This document shows, piece by piece, positions 7,101 through 16,271 of a DNA stretch of 64,000 nt (within the stretch, counting starts at the first letter, position 1; each line of letters starts with the position of its first letter). The notes under the pieces were generated by a model. That model was not told the DNA's origin and searched no databases. It saw only the letters and a program-made list of their open reading frames with translations. A program made the position numbers and the translations under genes. Source of the stretch: JBOFSQ01 sp051651625 (GTDB lineage: Bacteria; Planctomycetota; Planctomycetia; Pirellulales; Thermoguttaceae); contig JBOFSQ010000022.1 in NCBI GenBank assembly GCA_051651625.1, forward strand, positions 81,637 through 145,636, in the 5' to 3' direction.

Positions 7101-9571
7101 CAAGTAATGTCTTGCCTATTCAGATTTTCACGAATTTTTTTGTTATGGTCGTAAAAATGTTCGTTCTCTTTTAGAATCGGCGAAAGGACGATGTCTTTGC
7201 AAAACGCACCGGCAAGAACAGCCGGATAGGCGTACCGAAGAGACTGCGTTTCTGTTTCCTTAAATCGCTGCATGAGATAACCATACCCGGCGATAAGGAG
7301 TGGACGCACCGCGTCACGCAAGGAGTCCGTCGTCAACCGTCCTGCAAGACGGGAAGCCGCCTGACGACCATCGGAAAAAATCAAGACTTTTCGTCCTTTG
7401 AGTGGCGTTTTGGACTTCGGTTGTTCCGGTTGTTCCAAAAGCTGCGAAGCTATCATCTGTTGAAACGGAATATCGCCTTTCGTCTTATGATTGCCAATAT
7501 TGAAAGACGCATTTGCCGTACAAATCGGACATTGCGTAAATCGCAATCCATTGTTATTCCCGTCTCTCGTTTTTTTCTCGCCTTGATTGACGACAGGAAT
7601 CCAAACGGGACGTGTTTCACTTTCTCGCGGATACTCAGATATTGTTCCAGCAATAAAATTGAGATACCGTTCCTGCAGTTTGGTAGGGTCGAACGTAGTC
7701 GGCTCCTTCAAAAGAATATGTATCGGCTGCACGACTCCTTCGACCCCATCGACACGTCCGCAGTCCGCTGCCCAAAGATACTGCGGATTTTGCACATCAT
7801 TTGTGAAAGCAGAAAAGTATGCGGTGCCACAGGCTTTACAGGAATACAATTCAAATATACGGTTTCCGCAATGACAGTTTCGACTCGGAACTGCGTAAAG
7901 TTCACCGCACTCAGGGTTACTACACATCCACAGACCGGGGAGTCCTCGGTAAAAACGATGAACTCGTGCCGCGAACAGAGGATTATCATGCTTGTCTTTT
8001 GCCAGCGATGCAAGCTCGATAAGTGTATTCGTCGCTAACTTTGCTGATTCACTGTCGATATCTTCAAACAATTTTCCGGCGAGCGATTCGATTTCCTGCG
8101 GTGCTTCCATGTTTTGTACGGTCATCGGGTCGCTATCCGTTTTTGTCAAACTCGTCAAATTGGCGAGCCGACCAAACACGGGCAATGTTCGTAATCTTTC
8201 AGAAACCGTTTTTATTTTGGCATCGTCTTTCCGTATTTCGTCTAGGTCACACGCCGTCAACCACTCGGCATCGTGGTGGGTTCCGGCACCGGATGGCAGT
8301 TGCTCCACTTTTTTGTCCTCGGAGGTAATCGCAACGACCGAGTCCAATGGAACACCGCTTAATTCGGCGGCAAACTTTATCGCCGAATCTTTTTCGCCGA
8401 AAGAAGCACTGGTACAAATCACTTGAAATTGTTCGTGTTTCAGATTAATCCGATGTTTCAATCGCCGGATGAGCATGGCAACTTCGGTGCCTTGCGCGCC
8501 ATTGTAAAGATGAGACTCGTCAAGGACGAGCATAAAACGCTCGTCAGGATTGGACTCAAAATACATCTTGGTTTGCGCAAAGATTTTCCGTTCAATCGGA
8601 CGCAGAAGCATGTATTCCAGCATCGAATAGTTGGTGACTAAAATATCCGGTGGACACTTTTGTATTTCGTGCCGAAGCAGTAATTCAGGATCGCTTTCTC
8701 TTTCGACGGTTCGTGCCAATTGTCCGTTCTTCAACCACTGGGAGCCTGATGATCCGTACCAAGACAGAAAACCTTGTGCGGCATCTTTCGACGAGGAATA
8801 CTTGGCAGGAAATTTCCCTCTTTCAACTAGTAGATTGATTGCATCCATAGCTTTCTTTTGTTCATCTTTATCATCGTCATCGTTCTTTAATGCAATGCTA
8901 GCAAGTTTTTCAAAGAAACTTAACCCCTTCAATTTGCCTTGCATCTTGCTTGCGAATGCCGTGCGTGCCTTATCGTCATTGGGCAGCGGAATATATCCCG
9001 GAAAGAGTGTTCTCCCTGTATAACTTCCGAACTTGACGGGACGTTTTGCTTTTTCTTGGAACAATTTCATGCACGCTTCCGATGCGAACAGCTTCCGCAA
9101 ACGTCCGAGTTGATCATTGACCAGCGCATTCATCGGATACAACAGTAACGTCCGAACGGCACGCATTTGGAAGGACGGTTTTTCCGCTTCCGCAATGAGT
9201 CGTCCTAGAATCGGCAAAAGAAAACACTCCGTTTTTCCGGACCCCGTACCGGTTGTTACGATTATGTTTTTATGTTCCGTCAAAACCGTTTCAATGGCAT
9301 CCGCTTGATGTTGATGTGGCGGGTCAAAGAGCAGTCCCGATTTAGCGAATGCTGTAAGACATCGCGCAACCTCTGGGGTAACTTGCAATTCGTTAAACTG
9401 CGGGCCGGGTTTATATTTCGCGGCACTTTCGAGATAGGGACGCTGCGCAATGGTTCCCTCCGCGTTCAGCAACTCTTCCCGTTGCCGCAACAATTTTTCA
9501 TCCGACAGGTGATACGCCGATTCGATATACCGCAACAATGCCTGTTGATTACGTTCGATTTCTTGAAACAT
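4106..9571 (-). CDS. Giant DEAD/DEAH helicase with C-terminal DUF1998 module, DruE-like
   Basis: About 1821 residues. Walker A is GTGSGKTE near residue 108; TNYSMLEYMLLRP follows near 313, the DExH box DESH near 351, and the second RecA domain carries CTTTMEVGIDIG and QQRAGRAGRRG. Between the lobes are cysteine clusters (CSNPECGELY, CKACGTAYF) that probably bind zinc. Near the C-terminus LYDNVADGAGF and CDCESGCPRCLQTYQN mark the DUF1998 zinc domain. Size and order match DruE of Druantia more than the shorter DrmA (DISARM) or DpdJ. Start at 9571 is preferred over 9658, which lies inside the preceding gene. It probably moves along invading DNA or remodels it in phage or plasmid defence. The partner set differs from the Druantia types I know. 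Confidence 0.85.
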   Translation of the reverse strand: MFQEIERNQQALLRYIESAYHLSDEKLLRQREELLNAEGTIAQRPYLESAAKYKPGPQFNELQVTPEVARCLTAFAKSGLLFDPPHQHQADAIETVLTEHKNIIVTTGTGSGKTECFLLPILGRLIAEAEKPSFQMRAVRTLLLYPMNALVNDQLGRLRKLFASEACMKLFQEKAKRPVKFGSYTGRTLFPGYIPLPNDDKARTAFASKMQGKLKGLSFFEKLASIALKNDDDDKDEQKKAMDAINLLVERGKFPAKYSSSKDAAQGFLSWYGSSGSQWLKNGQLARTVERESDPELLLRHEIQKCPPDILVTNYSMLEYMLLRPIERKIFAQTKMYFESNPDERFMLVLDESHLYNGAQGTEVAMLIRRLKHRINLKHEQFQVICTSASFGEKDSAIKFAAELSGVPLDSVVAITSEDKKVEQLPSGAGTHHDAEWLTACDLDEIRKDDAKIKTVSERLRTLPVFGRLANLTSLTKTDSDPMTVQNMEAPQEIESLAGKLFEDIDSESAKLATNTLIELASLAKDKHDNPLFAARVHRFYRGLPGLWMCSNPECGELYAVPSRNCHCGNRIFELYSCKACGTAYFSAFTNDVQNPQYLWAADCGRVDGVEGVVQPIHILLKEPTTFDPTKLQERYLNFIAGTISEYPRESETRPVWIPVVNQGEKKTRDGNNNGLRFTQCPICTANASFNIGNHKTKGDIPFQQMIASQLLEQPEQPKSKTPLKGRKVLIFSDGRQAASRLAGRLTTDSLRDAVRPLLIAGYGYLMQRFKETETQSLRYAYPAVLAGAFCKDIVLSPILKENEHFYDHNKKIRENLNRQDITWKTFRKNIENFNAPETILQAIYETLFNATSGFHSLALARIVPDEEFVNDDRTELPVPTGIAPDKIDEWRKNLVELWIQLMIDKRAVRLHGTPNDWIDNDEKNKYLKRDDGAFITDFEHILQDKPFATKNFSKSKNNTPKWWNYLLEHWGCDTTANGVFLDGTKLVFQDGTQSDWLRCDVCTRIFPLNPLAKTICPFCQSKDSIKKIDVQRTLTSSKRIQVYREASDRMKQDGTVPYPFIAKEHTAAIGSQANNEDAFSLAEKYEIRFQDIKIPNESDKETDIPVDVLSCTTTMEVGIDIGLLTAVAMRNVPPNRSNYQQRAGRAGRRGASLSTLLTYADQDSHNQRYFSEPADMIGGPVKSPILNIDNEQIVRRHLFSLIFSMFQQERITRQCDANVFSTLGMVHDFRNGAANGFSYRGLVQWLTAERDTVLAALTTVLAGNDAFRQDWIESIPQQLLDALKEKQLDSPDGTATDEDDESEDNRVETENSPLDVDKLLDFLFSKSLFPSYAFPTDTVAMHVFDKNKSANQYKTVLRYAPQYGLTQALSSYAPGKEVYIDGKRHFSFAIWSPFQDERKEAWKNSKLYYECSCGHVETQEFGKGKPGEIIECAGCKKTTLGPARTWFVPPGFAQPCDIPEELPQNDIPDSTFATHAKLTADFSNEPAFYSEGSFICWEGKKQLILTNRGVSEDKLSGFHYCEKCGRIEPANWYSETHTKHSMFAVDETGSRQSHQKPYPILSPRKGHSKEYQHCKGWPEQNVVLGTTFNSDVVLIRLRFGSAITLNPGSHLARIALGTLATAMNQTAVAELEIDPNNIGGEFRPAATADGQIGKEADIFLYDNVADGAGFVQAATKDMQKFLRNVVHRLQNCDCESGCPRCLQTYQNRYMHGDLDRQIAAGLLGYLLDGTLPCLETSTEDRLLKILATDLQDKDVQTIHKDGYIEVNGKVVLVVHSLTDKTATERSQQLEKQFHNFIPVQHIQIDRALPAATKLVLEKCR

Positions 9572-9584
9572 GGGAGTTCTTTCA

Positions 9585-12302
9585 TTAAAGAGTGGTCTTG
9601 CTAACGACAATATGCAAGACCGTCTTGCACTCACACTGTGGTGAACCTGCTGCGGCAATACTATCTGTCAAATACTGCGTTCGGATGTCAAAATGTCTCT
9701 GAACAAGAATGAGTTGTTCCTCCATCCGTTTTTTTGCGGGTTCGTAATTCATGCGAATCGTCTGTTCGTTTGTTTCCTCGTTAATTTTGCGTTCTTGTTC
9801 GGCGATTTTGAACCGCAACAAATCAATACGGATTTGTAATTCTTGCTGAAGCGTTTTTATCCGCGATTCGAGCAATGGTTGAAAATCTTTCTGCCAACGT
9901 TTTTTTGTTGACTCCTGTGCTAAACCGTTAAAATTCTCTGTGTATTTAGTCGGTATTTCTACAGGTTGAACTCTTTCGACACGATCCGGCAAAACCGTCA
10001 ATAAACCGTCAAATTGTTCCTGTACGATGTAATTCCATTTATTATCGCGACATTGGCAGCCGTGTATTTCCAAACTGCCGGGTAACAATAAATCAAGGAA
10101 GCGGTCATCAGCTTGCAAGCCGGTTTGCAAACGCCGTTGTTCCGCTTTACGCATTTCGGTTTGTGTTTTGTTATCGCTCTTTGAAAAACCGTCGGGCAAA
10201 CTCTCGTGCTTCAATCGTTTTCGCTGCGTCGTTACGATGCCGATGAGATATTGTCCCGCTTCCGCTTTGCTATTCGATGAGTACGAAACTGTAAACTGAC
10301 ACAACCTCGGCGGGTCAAAAATTTTGGCAAATGTTTCTATCAATTCATCGTGCAGTGGAGAACCAAAATTGAAAAACTGTAAAGGAACTTCGTATCGTTG
10401 CTCACGGTTACGCCCTCTGGAAATTGGCACCAAAGATCGAGGCGGCATTTGAATGTGCTTGCGTTCCAAAACATACGGAATCGTCGAAATCGGCTCTCCT
10501 TCCAAAACAGGTATTTTTGTTCGGGAATCTCTGAATTTGTCAATAACCCGAAATTTGTAATACTGCTGATTTGGTTTGTTTTTGAAGTTGTCATCTGAAT
10601 ACATGTCAAAATAGCATAATTCATGTTTTCGCAACATGTCCAGCCAATTCGAGAGGGCATCTTCTGTGCCTCTAATTTTATCGTCTAATTTCAGAGCGTC
10701 GTTTTTCGGAACAATTTGCGCCAACGACTCGCCCGACTCCGGCGAATCCAACTCTGGGATTGTGATGCGATTCTCGCCGTAGAGTGCCATGCGTCGAAAA
10801 TTTTCCTTAATACGCTCAAGAATATCCTTGAATAATTCAATGTCCAAAGGTGTATCGAAAATTTTGAGCGATTGATACGTCTCGACGATCTGTTCGTCTA
10901 TAAAATCACGCAGGACAATTGCAACGATTTCGACTGTTTTTGTTTTCCGGAGTCCGAGGCGGCTGATACGCCCGATCCATTGCTCCATATCTCGCGGATT
11001 CCAAGGAACGGAATAGAAAACAAGCGAATCCGCAATCTGTAGGTTAAGAGCCTGTTTCGCATCGTCATGGGCTATAAGAATGTGCTCATCACCGGACCAA
11101 AATTTCTCAATAATTCCTTCAATTTGATTTCCTTGCCGAAACTCTAAAATCTTCACTTCGGTCAAGCATTGCGAAATGCGTGTTGCCAAATAATCAATTG
11201 TCGGATTGTCTTGTGCGACGATAATCAGTTTCCGGTCTCGCTCTGCGAAAAATTCGAGCAGATAATCAATCAACGCGTCAAAGCGAGCATCACCGCATTC
11301 CGGCGAGCAATGTTTGCGGATTTCGGTCAATTCGTCGGCGTATTGGGCGTATTGTGGATAATTGCTCTGGTTCCGATAATCGTCAACACGGTCGCTCAAT
11401 GTTTGTCCGCCGATTGTTGCTCTGCGAATAAACAACGCAGAGTTTTCTTCTGTTATTTCGCCGTTTTTGAGCAATTTTTGCATTAAGTTTCGAGATTTCC
11501 TGAAACGTTCTTTATCGTTTTCTAGCGGCTCAATTTTGATGATTTTCGGTTCACGCTGCGGCAACGCCCTAGGAAAATCCCGCCGGCGGGAACGAAGAAA
11601 CTCAATCGAATCAAGTTCCGCTTTATCGGGATTTAGAATTTTCAACAATTGACTTTGGACTTCTCCGCCGCTGATTAACGGCGTTGCTGAAAGAACAATC
11701 AGATGTTGATAGTCATCCGACCGCCAAGCAATGAAATTGAGCAACGCTTCGCCGAAACTGTGAATTTCGTCGAGAATGAGCAAGTCACAGTGGTCCGCTT
11801 CCAAATACTTTTTCGCTTCGTCGAAATTTTCACGGTATATGACATGAAATCCATCGGATGGAAATTCGTCAACTGGCGAATTTTCCACAACGTTGTCTTC
11901 AAAAAACACGTTGTTGTTGTTCCTTAATTTCGGATGCGTCGCCAGATAATCGTGTTTCCAAAACGGAAAAGGAAAACGCCCATATATTTCGTCACGCCAT
12001 TGTTCTGCCAGTGTTTTATCTTTGACCACGATACTTACTCGCAACTTTTTCCCGTTACGGATTCGCAAGGCGTGCATTATCATCAGCGATTCCAGCGTCT
12101 TGCCCAAGCCGACTTCGTCAGCAAGAAGATGTCGAACTTTCGTGTGCGAAAGCACTGTTTGAACAACATAAAGTTGATGCGGATAACAAAATGCGCGAAC
12201 GCCTGCGCCGCCTAAAACGGGACACTGCTCCAACTCCGCCTTACGCCGTAATGCTTGGATTCCGTGAATGATTTGCTTGTACGCAATGGTTGCATTAGAC
12301 AT
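9585..12302 (-). CDS. SNF2/RapA-like DEAD/DEAH helicase
   Basis: 905 residues. The first RecA lobe has LLADEVGLGKTLESL (Walker A at 62-69) and LLILDEIHSFGE (DEIH at 178-181), then LSATPLISGG; the second lobe ends with QWIGRISRLG. This is the RapA/HepA-like branch of SNF2 ATPases. The C-terminal half is long and contains a charged helical stretch near residues 800-870 rich in E, Q and R, probably a coiled coil. The start has AGGAGG 9 bases upstream and overlaps the preceding stop by 8 bases. It shares its operon with the DUF1998 helicase; pairs of this kind occur in defence loci such as dpd (DpdE with DpdJ), but no DpdA is present here. Confidence 0.8.
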   Translation of the reverse strand: MSNATIAYKQIIHGIQALRRKAELEQCPVLGGAGVRAFCYPHQLYVVQTVLSHTKVRHLLADEVGLGKTLESLMIMHALRIRNGKKLRVSIVVKDKTLAEQWRDEIYGRFPFPFWKHDYLATHPKLRNNNNVFFEDNVVENSPVDEFPSDGFHVIYRENFDEAKKYLEADHCDLLILDEIHSFGEALLNFIAWRSDDYQHLIVLSATPLISGGEVQSQLLKILNPDKAELDSIEFLRSRRRDFPRALPQREPKIIKIEPLENDKERFRKSRNLMQKLLKNGEITEENSALFIRRATIGGQTLSDRVDDYRNQSNYPQYAQYADELTEIRKHCSPECGDARFDALIDYLLEFFAERDRKLIIVAQDNPTIDYLATRISQCLTEVKILEFRQGNQIEGIIEKFWSGDEHILIAHDDAKQALNLQIADSLVFYSVPWNPRDMEQWIGRISRLGLRKTKTVEIVAIVLRDFIDEQIVETYQSLKIFDTPLDIELFKDILERIKENFRRMALYGENRITIPELDSPESGESLAQIVPKNDALKLDDKIRGTEDALSNWLDMLRKHELCYFDMYSDDNFKNKPNQQYYKFRVIDKFRDSRTKIPVLEGEPISTIPYVLERKHIQMPPRSLVPISRGRNREQRYEVPLQFFNFGSPLHDELIETFAKIFDPPRLCQFTVSYSSNSKAEAGQYLIGIVTTQRKRLKHESLPDGFSKSDNKTQTEMRKAEQRRLQTGLQADDRFLDLLLPGSLEIHGCQCRDNKWNYIVQEQFDGLLTVLPDRVERVQPVEIPTKYTENFNGLAQESTKKRWQKDFQPLLESRIKTLQQELQIRIDLLRFKIAEQERKINEETNEQTIRMNYEPAKKRMEEQLILVQRHFDIRTQYLTDSIAAAGSPQCECKTVLHIVVSKTTL

Positions 12303-15300
12303 TGTCGAACGCCTCCTGAATCTTTTCGTACTGTTGTTTGCGCCAGCACAAATAGGAAATACACCGCATTGATTGCCTGTCTGATAACATCAACATGAGC
12401 GTCTCTTGTTTCAGCGTTGCCTCAAATGCGGATGGTTTCAAAAATACTGCCAACACGTTCCTGATAATACCCATGTTCCATGATTTCAGATACGGATTAC
12501 CTGACAATGTCTTTTGAATTTTCTCTACATATTCCGCAGTTGACTTCAGCGACCAATCATCATGCGAATTTTCAAAAACATCTCTTCTGTCTGCTTTGGA
12601 CAGACAGATAAAATCAGCTAGGTTTCGTCCATAAACGATTTCAGTGAATTCATCAAGAAACGAATTCCAGTCCGTTGGCTCAATATACCCGTTCAAGCCT
12701 TCTCCACCTGTTTTCTCTTTCAATAAGGGCTTGAGTATCTCAAATACCATGTTACTCAACTGTTCTTCAGTGTCTTGGGTGTCGTGCTTGAATGGTCTCC
12801 AAAAATTAGGGATGATTTTACAAACTTCACGTTCCATTTCACAACATTTTTCAATCATTTCGTCGTCAGAAAGTGTTTTTTGAGGAACGCCTTTCAGTGG
12901 TTTATCTTTTGCATTTGCCGCCCATTGTAACTTATTTCGGATTAACGACTTCAAGTGTTGGACAAAACAATCTTTGACATCCGTTTCGCCGATTTTTTTC
13001 AGTCGTTGTGTCCATTCTTCACCACAGGTGATAGTCCAAAACACCGTCTCCAACTCATCGAGAATTTTCCGCCGCTGCATTTCGGCAAATATCGATTCCG
13101 TCTGCACTTGCCGAAACGCCAGAATGTCGTCCACAATACACTCCAGCCCAATCCCATTTTTCGTATCTGCGGTTTGCCGCAGCTTGCGGTCCGGCAACTT
13201 CAAGACGTTTCCCAAAGATAATGCGACAGAATTTTTCCAGACGGTTGCTGCTCGGTATATTCGCTCCCCTTTTTCGCCGTTTTCCCCTTTTGCCACCGCA
13301 CAAATCAGGCGAACATCATCTGGATATAAAGGATACCTTCCGGCTTTGTGCAACACCTCATCTGCAATGACTTCTTCACCGTCCGATTCGGGAACAGGAT
13401 TTTCTGTTTCAGTATTTTTCCACCAAATTCCAAAGCATGGCGACTCCAATGTCCACTCCTGCTTGCAAACATTGCCGATTTCGAGGCAAAGTTTCAAGTC
13501 TTTCTGGCTTCGTATCAATTGCCAAAAACGAGTTTTTGTATCCGATTCCTTTTCGCAAAACGCATCTTGAAACAATCCTCCCGTGAACGGAAACGATTCA
13601 AACTTGTTTGAGTATTCGGCTGGTGTGTCCGCTCCGTCGGAAAGCGATACTTTGTAATCAACATTCACGAATGGGTGCGGTGACTCAACCCTCAATGTAA
13701 GCAACCGGTTTCGTAAAGAATCGACGATCATTTCCCCTTGCAAATCAGCCGTGAAAAGCGGTTGCGTCGATTCACGCTCGGAAACCAACACCGACCAAGT
13801 TTCGTCGTCAACTTCAATCGAGTATTCGCCTAACGCCAATTGCTCAAACGCAATCAGTCCAGTAGCATTTTCAGGTGTTTCGTTTTGAAATTTAACGGTA
13901 ACCGAATAGTTTTCTTCAATCGCAAGATAAAACGAATCGCCTTGAAACACGGTAATCGTACTGTTGCCGTCGTCAATTTGCCCTGTTAGACATATCCAAT
14001 GCCAGTGCCGTTTTTCTCGAATCGCAACACCCTTGTTTCTGCACCAATCCAAAGCAGCATCTTCTGATGTGTCAATACGAAGGATGCGAAAACCGTTCGG
14101 CGAGTGTTCGTCAATGCGGATACCCGCAACGTCTTCGTCGTAATTTTTGACAATACAAACGACGATCCCCGTGTCCGATTCGATGGTTTTGCCCTTTTTT
14201 CCTTTTTGGAAAAACAACGGACAATCGAATCGGAAACCAATTTTTTGGAGGTCGTCAAACTCGGTGTTTTGTAGAAAAGGTGGGTTTATTCCCGACCAAA
14301 AATCCGGCGTGATTTCCAACCGTTCCATACGCAAAAAACAAGCCGGTTTGATTCGCAGCTTATTCCAAGCCATCAATGATAACGAACCGCTGCGCAACGC
14401 ACGCTTAAATTCGTCGTTTTCTCGTAACGAACGGGCTATTTTTTCTGGCAGTTCACCTTCGAGAATCCAAGTTCCGTTGTCTTTTTGTGTCAAAAACAGC
14501 TTTCCGTAAACGACTTGGGGAAGCGAATCTACTTTGTGACGGACAATTGGCTTTTGTGAATCGCTATAATTTTCCCTAATTCTGTTTCGGAGTTGACTCA
14601 GTTTGACTCCATTGATTTTATCTTGTTCCATGTCCCGCTGGAGACGCTGCAACGTGTCCGAAGAAAAAAATGGCGATTCATCGGTGTTGGTGATTATCGC
14701 CTGTGCAAGCTGTCCGACCGATGGCATCGTTTTCAACCACCCACGATACCTCGTCGTGTTGTTTTCCGAATGCGTGTTGCGTAGGTATTCGACAATTTCG
14801 TCGGCATTAGAGCCGTAATGCTTTTGCGGCATTTTTGCAAGCGATTCCATGAACTGTAACCGAATATCCAATGGCAAAATAGCATTAGTAATGGGCCAAG
14901 TGATGATAGAACGATGCTGGGACCAAGCTGTCTCTAACGGCTTAGCAATTTTGAATTGTTGATGGGCAGACTGAAACCATCGACGAATTAACTGACGGGT
15001 GTCATTATCAAAAGAATGGCTGTATCCTAGTTCTTCTTCTAGTATACGCCAAAAGACCTCGTCATTACCGCGATACTGGTATCCGACCTCTGTTGCAACA
15101 ACCAGAAGTGGCAAGTAATAACTTACGGGTGATTTTAGAACAACTTCTAACTCTTGACGAATAATTATTTTTACTGCTTTGATTTCATCGGTACTGAGAC
15201 CGTGCTCTAAAGCAAAAACAGAACCACCATTAGGACGTTGTGTAGCCAACGTCTCAAAGCGTTCTTTTAGAGATGTATGAAATTCTTTGAGAGTTTCCAT
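12295..15300 (-). CDS. Unrecognised 1001-residue protein, first gene of the two-helicase operon
   Basis: Start at 15300 has GGAG 7 bases upstream; the extension to 15366 would run through the right inverted repeat. No nucleotide-binding, nuclease or methylase motif is visible and there is no signal peptide. The N-terminal 200 residues contain an ordered pattern (VVATEVGYQYRGNDEVFW, later ITWPITNAILPLDIRLQF). Residues ~240-480 and ~480-640 look beta-rich, and the last 250 residues are helical. Its length and position before a DruE-like helicase recall DruH of Druantia type III, but I cannot show homology. It could recognise or load on target DNA for the two helicases downstream. Codon use is AT-rich like the rest of the operon. 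Confidence 0.8.
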   Translation of the reverse strand: METLKEFHTSLKERFETLATQRPNGGSVFALEHGLSTDEIKAVKIIIRQELEVVLKSPVSYYLPLLVVATEVGYQYRGNDEVFWRILEEELGYSHSFDNDTRQLIRRWFQSAHQQFKIAKPLETAWSQHRSIITWPITNAILPLDIRLQFMESLAKMPQKHYGSNADEIVEYLRNTHSENNTTRYRGWLKTMPSVGQLAQAIITNTDESPFFSSDTLQRLQRDMEQDKINGVKLSQLRNRIRENYSDSQKPIVRHKVDSLPQVVYGKLFLTQKDNGTWILEGELPEKIARSLRENDEFKRALRSGSLSLMAWNKLRIKPACFLRMERLEITPDFWSGINPPFLQNTEFDDLQKIGFRFDCPLFFQKGKKGKTIESDTGIVVCIVKNYDEDVAGIRIDEHSPNGFRILRIDTSEDAALDWCRNKGVAIREKRHWHWICLTGQIDDGNSTITVFQGDSFYLAIEENYSVTVKFQNETPENATGLIAFEQLALGEYSIEVDDETWSVLVSERESTQPLFTADLQGEMIVDSLRNRLLTLRVESPHPFVNVDYKVSLSDGADTPAEYSNKFESFPFTGGLFQDAFCEKESDTKTRFWQLIRSQKDLKLCLEIGNVCKQEWTLESPCFGIWWKNTETENPVPESDGEEVIADEVLHKAGRYPLYPDDVRLICAVAKGENGEKGERIYRAATVWKNSVALSLGNVLKLPDRKLRQTADTKNGIGLECIVDDILAFRQVQTESIFAEMQRRKILDELETVFWTITCGEEWTQRLKKIGETDVKDCFVQHLKSLIRNKLQWAANAKDKPLKGVPQKTLSDDEMIEKCCEMEREVCKIIPNFWRPFKHDTQDTEEQLSNMVFEILKPLLKEKTGGEGLNGYIEPTDWNSFLDEFTEIVYGRNLADFICLSKADRRDVFENSHDDWSLKSTAEYVEKIQKTLSGNPYLKSWNMGIIRNVLAVFLKPSAFEATLKQETLMLMLSDRQSMRCISYLCWRKQQYEKIQEAFDNV

Positions 15301-15315
15301 TTTCGTTCTCCAATA

Positions 15316-15348
15316 GTGACCTGCTCCACGTTTGGCGGACAGGGGGGA
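15316..15348 (+). repeat. Right 33-bp inverted repeat bracketing the two-helicase operon
   Basis: Starts GTGACCTGC and ends GGACAGGGGGGA on the plus strand; the inverted partner is at 3158-3190 with three transition differences. Its inner edge is 15 bases upstream of the first start codon of the operon, so the operon promoter must lie in or beyond this repeat. Confidence 0.75.
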
Positions 15349-15454
15349 GTGCCAGCGACACGGCACATTCGGTTCGATTTTTGAACACTTGACGCGGGAG
15401 CGTTATATGCCTCCAACCTCAAGAGTCAACTTCGCAAAATACGATTTCTCCACT

Positions 15455-16047
15455 TTACGATGCGTAAAAGAGTTGTACCGCGTCACCGATGAAAACGCGG
15501 ATTCGGTTCTCCGGGCAATACAGCCACAACGGCACCAGCACCACTGCCATCCAGATCGGCAAATCGGGACACTAGTGAGTTGTCATCGAAGTGATCGGCA
15601 AAGATTTCGGTTGAAGTTTCCGCAAGTTTTCGTTGTTCTTCGCACCAGTTGGCGTGGATTTTGGCGTTAGGAAAGCGAAGCGAATCAGTGCCTTATGTGC
15701 GAGAAAGCACCGCAGTCTTTATCTGTCTGATACGCTTCCGCCAGACGACAGGCTATTTTCGTCCGCGCCGAAACTTCAATGATGCCAATGGCTTCCAACA
15801 CCAGTTCACGACGTTGGCGGTCGAAAACGTACAGATCGCGAATATACTCAAAGGTGACTCCTTCGCGGAAATGGTCTTTTCGGTCTTGGAACGGTTCAAT
15901 GTAACCGCTGAACGGGTAATAATTGCAGTGAGAAAGGAAGGCTGCTGCCGCCGCCTTGTCTTGGAACTTCAACCCTCGCTCTTCAAGTTTTTCGTCCACC
16001 TGCGACTTGAACGAAAGAAACGGCTTTTTATACGTCGCTCTACCCAT
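15455..16047 (-). pseudogene. Abi_2 (AbiD/AbiF-type) abortive-infection gene, frameshifted
   Basis: The first 120 codons (ATG at 16047, AGGAG 9 bases upstream) match the Abi_2 N-terminus: YKKPFLSFKSQVDEKLEERG, then a FEYIRDLYVFDRQRR segment. The frame stops at 15685. The homologous continuation can be followed in a second frame (FPNAKIHANWCEEQRKLAE, about 15568-15672) and then a third, where the hallmark DLPIWMAV is encoded at about 15542-15565. At least two frameshifts have therefore broken the gene, and the conserved C-terminus is missing or unreadable. Intact relatives are abortive-infection factors with a HEPN-like fold. It lies just outside the right inverted repeat. Confidence 0.7.
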
Positions 16048-16271
16048 ATTCAGACACTCCTACGGTGGTGAAATCCAGCGAGTGCAAGACTGCGACGGCA
16101 ACATCGAGAAGAAGAGGAAAAAACAGCAGCCCATTCTATCGCGCTCATGCGTGAAGTCAATCGTTGGCGAAAACCTTTGCGACGCGATATGGAGCTGGCG
16201 GACTGGGTTTCATCGACTGGGAAAGGCTAATCGGCTGTTTGCGTCCGTGGCGTCTCGTCTACTTTCGCTTA

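Larger units (their letters stand above)
3158..15348. mobile_element. Operon unit enclosed by a 33-bp inverted repeat
   Basis: Four same-strand genes with overlapping or near-touching ends fill the space between two 33-bp inverted repeats. The first start codon is 15 bases inside the right repeat and the last gene runs through the left one. There is no transposase or recombinase inside. The unit may have moved as a block, or the repeats may be the inner ends of two decayed insertion sequences. This is inferred from arrangement only. Confidence 0.45.

Noticed and set aside
3120..15300. Assignment to the dpd (7-deazaguanine DNA) system
   Set aside because: No DpdA-type transglycosylase and no queuosine-pathway genes are present.
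3120..15300. Assignment to DISARM
   Set aside because: No PLD-type DrmC and no DISARM methylase adjoin it, and the DUF1998 helicase is far longer than DrmA.
12295..15366. Longer start of the 1001-residue protein at 15366
   Set aside because: The extra codons lie in the inverted repeat; the ATG at 15300 has a good ribosome site.
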